Assembly: GCA_049292975.1 (NCBI GenBank)
Contig: JBATRZ010000022.1
Span: 1 to 48,641 of the forward strand
Origin: JBGSWE01 sp049292975
GTDB taxonomy: Bacteria; Patescibacteriota; Saccharimonadia; Saccharimonadales; JACDBH01
Direction of reading: 5' to 3'
DNA: 48,641 nt
Shown: positions 48,254-48,641 of the stretch, one piece after another
Layout: each line of letters begins with the position of its first letter
Position numbering within the stretch: the stretch's first letter is position 1
Position numbers and translations under genes: made by a program
The notes under the pieces: generated by a model
The model's input: only the letters and a program-made list of their open reading frames with translations
Databases searched by the model: none
What the model was told of the DNA's origin: nothing

Positions 48254-48641
48254 ATGAGCAGCCCTGGGTATGTATTGAGCCTGGATGTGGGTGAACGCCG
48301 GGTCGGTGTGGCTATTGCCTCGGTGATAGCCCGATTGCCTGCGCCGCTGACCACGATTGACCGCACAAAGGTTGCGGACGTGTATGCCGAGGTCGCCAAG
48401 CTGGTCGCCGCGCACGAGGCGGGTGCGGTAGTAATAGGGCTGCCCCGCGGCCTGAGCGGGCAGGAGACAGCCCAGACATCAGCAGCACGAGGTTTTGCCG
48501 CCGAACTGGCCGGGCTGGTGGATGTGCCTATCGTCATGCAGGACGAGGCCGGCACATCCCTAGAGGCAGAGCGTTTGTTGAAGGCCCGCGGCAAAGCCTA
48601 CAAAAAGGGCGATATAGACGCCGAAGCCGCTGCCCTGATAC
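48254..48641 (+). CDS. ruvX: RuvX/YqgF-family nuclease (3' end cut)
   Basis: 129 codons up to the window edge. RNase H-like fold: VLSLDVGERRVGVAIA (first Asp), VVIGLPRGLSGQETAQTSAA, VPIVMQDEAGTSLEAE (the usual DERxTS reads DEAGTS, so the Arg is lost), and the third acidic GDIDAEAAALI. The family includes pre-16S rRNA processing factors and Holliday-junction resolvase-like proteins. GGGGTG precedes ATG 48254. Confidence 0.9.
   Translation, partial: MSSPGYVLSLDVGERRVGVAIASVIARLPAPLTTIDRTKVADVYAEVAKLVAAHEAGAVVIGLPRGLSGQETAQTSAARGFAAELAGLVDVPIVMQDEAGTSLEAERLLKARGKAYKKGDIDAEAAALI

Noticed and set aside
1..48641. CRISPR array, rRNA genes or prophage
   Set aside because: No regularly spaced direct repeats, no rRNA sequence and no phage structural cluster were seen; the baseplate J-like protein is membrane-anchored and stands alone.
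3054..48641. Recoding of TGA as Gly or Trp, as in SR1 and Gracilibacteria
   Set aside because: TGA is the stop at tpiA, pcrA, tatD, atpG, mnmA and others, often within ATGA overlaps with a good downstream start.

Overview
The window reads as chromosomal DNA of a Patescibacteria/CPR organism, most likely a Candidatus Saccharibacteria (TM7). This rests on recognised families rather than a database search: a T4SS-like pilin beside a VirB6-like protein, a GIY-YIG intein in a PcrA/UvrD helicase, a Rpf-like secreted transglycosylase, a membrane-anchored baseplate-J-like protein, WxL-interacting-type surface proteins, a short alanyl-tRNA synthetase and many leaderless genes. TGA acts as a normal stop at many gene ends, often as ATGA overlaps with the next start, so the code is standard and SR1/Gracilibacteria are excluded.

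Layout. 1-2472: lower-GC accessory segment with a T4SS-like membrane protein and pilin (minus strand), an XRE regulator, a phospholipase D-like protein and two small ORFs. 2481-3053: a chain of hairpins without a clear gene. 3054-7683: pyk, pgk, tpiA and a membrane protein. 7705-13204: PcrA helicase with intein, Nudix hydrolase, Rpf/G5-like protein. 13389-15312: rsmA, a small ORF and the tmRNA gene (14681-15076). 15313-18532: small proteins and a GH37-like trehalase. 18835-23598: metG, tatD, hypothetical genes, cysteine desulfurase. 23631-30432: an F1-ATPase operon in the order membrane protein, b, delta, alpha, gamma, beta, epsilon. 30730-39559: cell-surface proteins. 39574-40251: a REP-type Y1 transposase flanked by hairpins. 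40280-48641: mnmA, a PQQ-type sugar dehydrogenase-like lipid- or membrane-anchored protein, alaS, an FtsA-like ATPase, a baseplate-J-like protein and the start of ruvX.

Four patterns cut across the genes. (1) About ten genes have a -10 box ending exactly 6 nt before ATG, placing transcription start on the A of the start codon (leaderless mRNA); some have a dyad where the -35 box should be. (2) Most long intergenic gaps hold a 90-240 bp nested palindrome (arms of 10-23 bp), and similar palindromes appear as in-frame insertions inside pcrA and mnmA. (3) A structured RNA of about 150-220 nt occurs three times, each copy directly after a stop codon, with changes in its stems that preserve pairing. 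(4) The F1 operon lacks an a subunit, and the gene in the c-subunit position carries an extracytoplasmic domain plus a c-like hairpin with no acidic residue in the membrane.

Together the genes cover lower glycolysis, translation and ribosome rescue (metG, alaS, mnmA, rsmA, tmRNA), DNA repair and an elaborate cell surface, as expected for a host-dependent fermentative epibiont. The function of the F1-like operon is the main open question.
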